Source: Aphelocoma coerulescens
Lineage: Eukaryota > Chordata > Aves > Passeriformes > Corvidae
Direction: 5' to 3'
Length of the DNA stretch: 64,000 bases
Assembly (NCBI RefSeq): GCF_041296385.1
Contig: NC_091013.1
Span: 34,632,001 to 34,696,000, forward strand
Position 1 is the first letter of the stretch, and each line of letters starts with the position of its first letter. The translations under genes and the position numbers were made by a program. Of this stretch, positions 58,401-64,000 are shown one piece after another. Under the pieces are notes generated by a model. The model was not told where the DNA came from, did not search any database, and saw nothing but the letters and a program-made list of their open reading frames with translations.

Positions 58401-61400
58401 TACAGTCCATGACATATAATTTACATTGGCTTATATATACCCTGGGACAGCTCACATCTGTGTTTAGCTCTGATTACGGTACGGTGTTGCAGACACCTTC
58501 TTTGAGAAGTGGGTGCTGTTGAAGGTGTCATTTGTCCTTTATTGCTTTAAGAATATTCATGTACTCCTGAAATGCTGCAATAAGCCAGTTTTGCAGGGCT
58601 ATAGTTCTATTTTATCCATCTGTTTTAAGGAAATGTAGATACCTTTTCCCATTCAAACCACTTGCCATAGGATTTCCCTGTATTCCATACTGTGATCTAT
58701 AATGTACTTTCAGGGAAAGGAGGGTTTTCTCCTCATTTTGCAAATGAGGACCAAAGACAGAGGCAACTAATCTTTTCAGAACCGGACTGTGGCTGGGTGA
58801 GAAACCAAACAGAGGTGCCTTACATCCATAGCCTGCGCATTAAGTACCAAGGTGAATTTTGTCTTTTGAATGTTCTCTAATATTCACTCTTTGGTACTTC
58901 TCATCCACCTGCCTGTATAGGTGGTACTTAACATCTTCCCTCAGTTTTTCAGGATGTAATTTGGGTAGATTTTTTGCCATCTGTAGTTTCAGACACATAA
59001 TTGAAGTGGTTAAGATAGCTTAGTGCACTGAGATCCCCTCCACAGAAAATGGAGAGGAACACGTACTTCTAAAAAATGGTTCAGCCCTCCTAAGTTTTGA
59101 TTTGACTGTGAAGATGACAATCTCCTTTTCACCAGAGGGAGGTCTATACTGAGGAGCTCCCAGAGTAGGAACTTCTGTTAGGTGACTGAAGTTGGCATGG
59201 ATGCATGTAAGTGGAGTTTCTTAATAGTGAGACAGAACCTTGATGTCCTGCAGAGCCTCCTGGGATCATGATGCATTCTAGCAACAATTATCAAAAAGAC
59301 CTGCTCTAAGGAAATGTGGGTAAAGTGAAAGCAGAGAGACTGCTAACACTTATCTTTACTCATTCATTGAGCAGCTATTGTGCAATTTTGCCAGAAACAC
59401 CTCTTTCCATGAAGTCTGTTTTTCAGTCCTGGGCACAGACAGTTGCCAACTTATCAAATAATGAGGTGTTTTTTTGTAGCGTGCACAAATGAAGATGAGA
59501 AAAGCACATTCCTTGTAAATATATTCTCAGAGGAAAAAAAAAAACCCAGAATCTGGATGAGACATGACACATGAAAGCACTCAGTCTGACTCATATTACC
59601 ACTAACTCATCATCACCTTTCTCAATAAAACCAAGCTGCTTAAAAATTGTGTTAAAAATATTTTTTTTTCCCAGGGAGGAACAATATTTCAGGTGACAGA
59701 GAGGGAACACAGGAGACAGTAAAGAATTCAATATAGATAAAATACTATGGTTTTGCTCTAGTTTTTTTCTTCACTACAATTTTTCTTCTGAATTCTTTAT
59801 GGGCTGTGTTCTACGGAAAAAAATGGCCCAAACAAAACAAGCTTTAAGAAGCAAAGTGAATTTCAAAGACAACCTGAAATGAAGAGTGAACATTCAAACA
59901 ACTGAGAGGAAGCGTATCCCTCCTTTGAACTCTGGAGGTTAGTATGAACTGGCAATACTTTCTTTCAGACCGTTCCTCACAATTAGGTACAGCACTGATG
60001 AAAACTCAGAGAGGAGATCAATGATGTGATCTGGAAAGAGATTGAACCCATAATGGAGCAATCAAGAGCAAATGCTTTCTGAACATGGGGCTTTCACAGG
60101 GATCAAAAGAATTTCTTCAACAGCCTGTTTATTTACTAGTGAAGGTACTTGTATTTATTACCCTACTGAGAACAAAGAACCAGTGCTGGTACCTGGTTGT
60201 TTTATTTCCACAGTTCTGCTATCATCATCAATAGCTGAGACAAGTTCCTCAACAGAAACAAGAAATGGGCCTGCTTGCCCACAGCTAGATGGCTTGAAGG
60301 AAGAGTATTATGGTGTAACATTTTCTTCTTGTCTCCAGCTCTCTCCCATGGGAGAAAGGAGACCGTCTGCACAGCCCACATCCTTCATTGCCCTAACTTC
60401 CTTAGAAAGAGAACCAAAAATCCTCCTTTGAGATGTTACAGTGTAGGATCTGTTTGTGATCTTGCTGAGGAAAATCATAGCTGAGAATTTTCAAAAGGCA
60501 AGATAGTTTAGTTATGTCACACAGATGAATTTTATTGTCAGGAGATGGGATTCTAATGGAAAGTTTTGTTTCCATTTTATATGTTCTGCATTATTTTGCT
60601 TCTTGGGATTGAGCAGGCATAATAGATACTTGTCTCTGTTTCCTTGTGCAATTTACAGAAAATAGATCATTGTCTGACCTGAAACTGAGAGGACAACACT
60701 GTCCGTCTAATTCTGTGTTTGGATGCTTATGAGCAGTGAGTGTGGGGCACAGGGACACAAAAACTTGAATCTCTAATCCAAGAGACCACTTAAGGACTTT
60801 TATTTAACACGGGAACAAACTTCTGCAATTAAGAGCCTTACTGGATGGGGTCAGAGCTCATAATTTGGTCTTGAACCAAAGAGGGGGCTTAGGGAAGCAT
60901 CCACTCACTACAGCAGCATCAGACAGCCAGAGCCTCCTGGTGAATCTTTCTCATTGTTTTAAATGCTATTTATATATTTCAAAGTGTAACGAATGGAAAG
61001 ATCATAAAATCAGGGTGACTGTTCATAGAATTTAGGGAAAACAAAATAAACAGTCACAGACCCTGAGTTAAAAGACTGAAAAAAAATCCACAGTTTTTCT
61101 CCAACAAGAGATGTATTCCCATGATGTACATTCTTGGTATAATTCATATCATATAAACTGAATAAACACAAGGAAAAGCCACAACATGAACAAAAAAAAA
61201 AAAGGAACAGGAATGACTCATTCTCTGGCAAAGAGCAATCTTAAGAAAAATTACTATCTGCAGGACCTATCTGCAGAGCCTCTTCTACTGCTTGGTTACA
61301 ATAAACAAAGATTCCATCTTTTAAAACAAAACAATTTTTTAAATAATGAAAAATATCCTCAGAGACCACTCACGACTTGTTAGGGTTTTATCTAGACAGA

Positions 61401-64000
61401 AAAATTAATACGCAAGGTTTGTGTCAAAGTAAAAATTAGTTTCCCTTATAACTTACAGTTATTCTGCATAACTACTACTTTCATATTTCTCATTTTATTG
61501 ACCTACTCACCTTACTCTAAGCAACTTACTCACTCTGTATGTCCCCAGTATTTGAAATGAGCTTCAGCATGCCATCCAATGTAAAAAATAGTTTGACATA
61601 GTAACTGAATTGTCACAGGCATGTCAAGATATATGTGGGGTATTTTGTAATTTTTCTGCCCATTCTAGGGCATCCACAGCTACTGAGGACCTTTGTGTTA
61701 AATCAGCTCTGACTAATGAAGTCCTTGTCTGCCATGGGGTGTTCCTTAATTGGGTACAGGGGTTATGTTTTATTTATTTGTCCTTTGTTTCTTTGAGTTT
61801 CCTTTTCCAGCACCTCTTCTCTCAGATGGTCCTAATGATTCTTGAAGATCCCCATGGTGGTAAGTTTCTATCAGGACATAGCTGTATTGTTTCAGAGGTT
61901 TGCCATGCTCCCTCTAGTGTGACTGAACAGCTGTGTTAGGTAGTTCCTGTAAGTGGTTGGCAAGATCTTACCTTTTTTTGGTCCTTTTCTCACTCTTCCT
62001 TTGGCAGTGATTTTTTAGGATAAAAGAGAACACCCTTTGTCCCCGTTGTTCCTGTAAGTATAGATGTATGATAGGGCACAGACAGCTGAAGCAGACCTTG
62101 TCAAGAGATTCTTGGGGGTCTCTTTGACACCTCCCCATGCTCAGGAAATGTGCAACAGTATATTTATTTGCTTTTTGACAAGGTACAGTGGGACCAAATC
62201 TCCAGATCTCTGGTGATGCCTCTGTGAGCAATGGTGGAAAACGGCTGCGTAGTTTGGTACTCACCACAAAACCAGAGTTTTAGCAATTCAGTCAAGTAAT
62301 AATGGACATAATAAAATTTCTTCCTAGAATCAATGTGAGCAACCTACCAAAACACAGAAATTGTATTCAGGTGAAAGTGATGAGTAATTTTCACTTCTAT
62401 CAATGTCGTGTTTTTGTATATTCGGCTATTACAATCTTTCCTATTATGCTTTCTGTAACATCCAGGAGTCTGTGAGAGGAGTGAATCATCTAGTAAGGAC
62501 ATCCCAGAGAAAGTGGGAATGAACTCTTTCCTAAGTGCTTCAAGCATCCAAGAACCTCTTTAATACATAACATGGAAGTCATTATTTTGGATATTTGCAG
62601 AGAGAGAGCGCATTTGCAATGTATCATACACACCTTTGCTCTCTGAGAAAACAAATAATGTGAAGGGCAAGAACACAGTTCCAGCCCTGTTCTGTTTCCA
62701 TATTTTTGTGCCTCCTTGGGATACTTACATTGCAGTCTTGAATGCATTAAGTGTTATGCATGAAGTCACATGACTTGAACTCTGGGCCAGACAGAGATTA
62801 ATTGATTTGTAATGGAAAAATGTGTGCCTGATGCTCTCATCATCTCAAGGCATCCTTTCCTGCCTAGTGAGTGGTAATCTTTTGTCTATCAGAAAGTTAA
62901 ATCTGGAACGTTATTTACTCTTGTTGATACAAACTGTGGAAATATATCTCTTCCTTTCCACCTGCTTCATAGGGTAACTTTTCCAGTTCTTTTCATTTGG
63001 TTTGTGATGGATCCTTTCAATGGGCAACTTCCAATTTTGAAAATCAGTCTTGTGAAGAACCGTCTTTGTTGCAAACAGGGTCTGTCCTGCTGCTGTGTTT
63101 TCTGCTAGGGTATGTACCTGAGGTGCATACATCTAGCTAGTAAACATAATAAGTATCTTAGGTTTGTCAGGAACAGACTGACTGGAGTAGAGTGTGTGTG
63201 TCTGTTTTTTGGGAGTTGGTAGTGAGTGTGCCACATGTTCTGCCACCAGCTTACCCCCCTGAGGCTATGCATCTCCTGCTTCCCTCACAGGGCAATTTAA
63301 AAGTGGGCTAAGTCCGCCTCAGGACTTTTCTCAAGCCTTACCCAGCACATTTAAGTTGTTCATATCTGGTGCACTGCTGTTCTTACTCTTCACTGTATGG
63401 TTGGCCAGACTGGATGGAGCTGCAGTGGGATAATGTTTTGATACATTATGATAGTGTTTTGTTGACATACCTTCATCATGACAAGGATTTGACAGATTAA
63501 TGCCCTGACTTTTTCCTGCTGGACCACTTCTCTGTAACATGTTGTATAAAAACTGGATATATCTTCACTCTGCTTTTCAGTTTCATTTTGGTCTTTTGCT
63601 ACTTTTTGGTCTGTTTAGAAAATCAGCTCTTCAGGGCAGGAGCCTGCTGTTCTAATGCATCTATATAGTTTCTGTCAGTGAAAACAACAAATGAAAAGTG
63701 CCTTGCTTCTGGTTGTATTCACAGAGAGTGTCTTACTCTGGGGACAGACACAGAGCATCTGAGTCACTTGCACTGACATGCAATGCTTGTAATCCTTGAA
63801 GGTTACACCAAGTCCCTCTGATGTGTGCTTGGGCAAAATATTGCTTCTTTGGCAGTGACCAAAAGAATGAGTGCTTTTGGCCTCTCTACCACTGTTCTTG
63901 TGATGCATATATGTCTGTTGGCAAATAACCATCTGTCCTCCATCTTTGCTGGTGAAAACACCAAGAGTCAGACTTCACTTCCTGAGGATGCATTGTCATT
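55449..64000. other. non-coding DNA, no gene recognised
   Basis: No gene, RNA gene or interspersed repeat recognised. A + strand open frame of 119 codons (60072-60431) is serine- and threonine-rich and without a domain. The segment 56880-57180 is low in simple repeats and might be a conserved non-coding element, which needs comparison to tell. Confidence 0.5.
57994..58041. repeat. (TAGA)n tetranucleotide repeat
   Basis: Imperfect TAGA/GATA units, about 48 bases, interrupted by 'aaa' and 'attg' variants. Confidence 0.93.

Noticed and set aside
60072..60431. 119-codon + strand open frame
   Set aside because: No domain, low-complexity Ser/Thr composition, no splice or promoter support; within the range of chance for a 64-kb window.

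Overview
The window looks like vertebrate, most likely bird, nuclear DNA. Three things point there. A CR1 LINE 3' end carries the family's octamer-type terminus (about 21452-21620). Two copies of an LTR built from short 'ctggagcagg'-type modules occur at 12824-13803 and 20352-21292; I recognise this LTR as common in avian genomes. No L1 or Alu-type sequence is visible. The DNA is AT-rich, and stop codons are frequent in all six frames. I see no intact host gene, tRNA, rRNA, CRISPR array or bacterial feature. The species, and whether this is intron or intergenic DNA, cannot be told from the sequence alone.

Region by region. 1-9660 is unique-looking non-coding DNA with a 36-base T run and one small direct repeat. 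10130-14016 is the most informative part: a badly decayed Ty3/Gypsy-type retrotransposon on the + strand, with pieces of gag, zinc knuckle, protease, reverse transcriptase, RNase H and integrase in the canonical order. Its integrase is interrupted at 12824-13803 by an ERV-type solo LTR. 14017-19380 is non-coding with simple repeats. 19381-21620 holds a second LTR family (+ strand), an inverted copy of the first LTR (- strand) and the CR1 fragment.

From about 21.6 kb to the end the window is repeat-poor. Its highlights are a decayed protein-coding exon on the - strand (24713-25349) that keeps a consensus splice donor and acceptor but has four in-frame stops, each explainable by a single C-to-T change; a possible neighbouring exon (25489-25656); a (AGG)n tract followed about 270 bases later by a canonical G-quadruplex motif (28150-28169); a perfect 21-base hairpin (39897-39917); and a 429-base - strand segment with only one internal stop (55020-55448) that I could not identify.

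Nothing here is a working gene system. The story is one of fossils: a Gypsy element old enough to be riddled with stops and frameshifts, a later LTR insertion inside it, more LTR and CR1 insertions nearby, and a separate dead exon. All family assignments come from motifs recognised by eye, with no database search.
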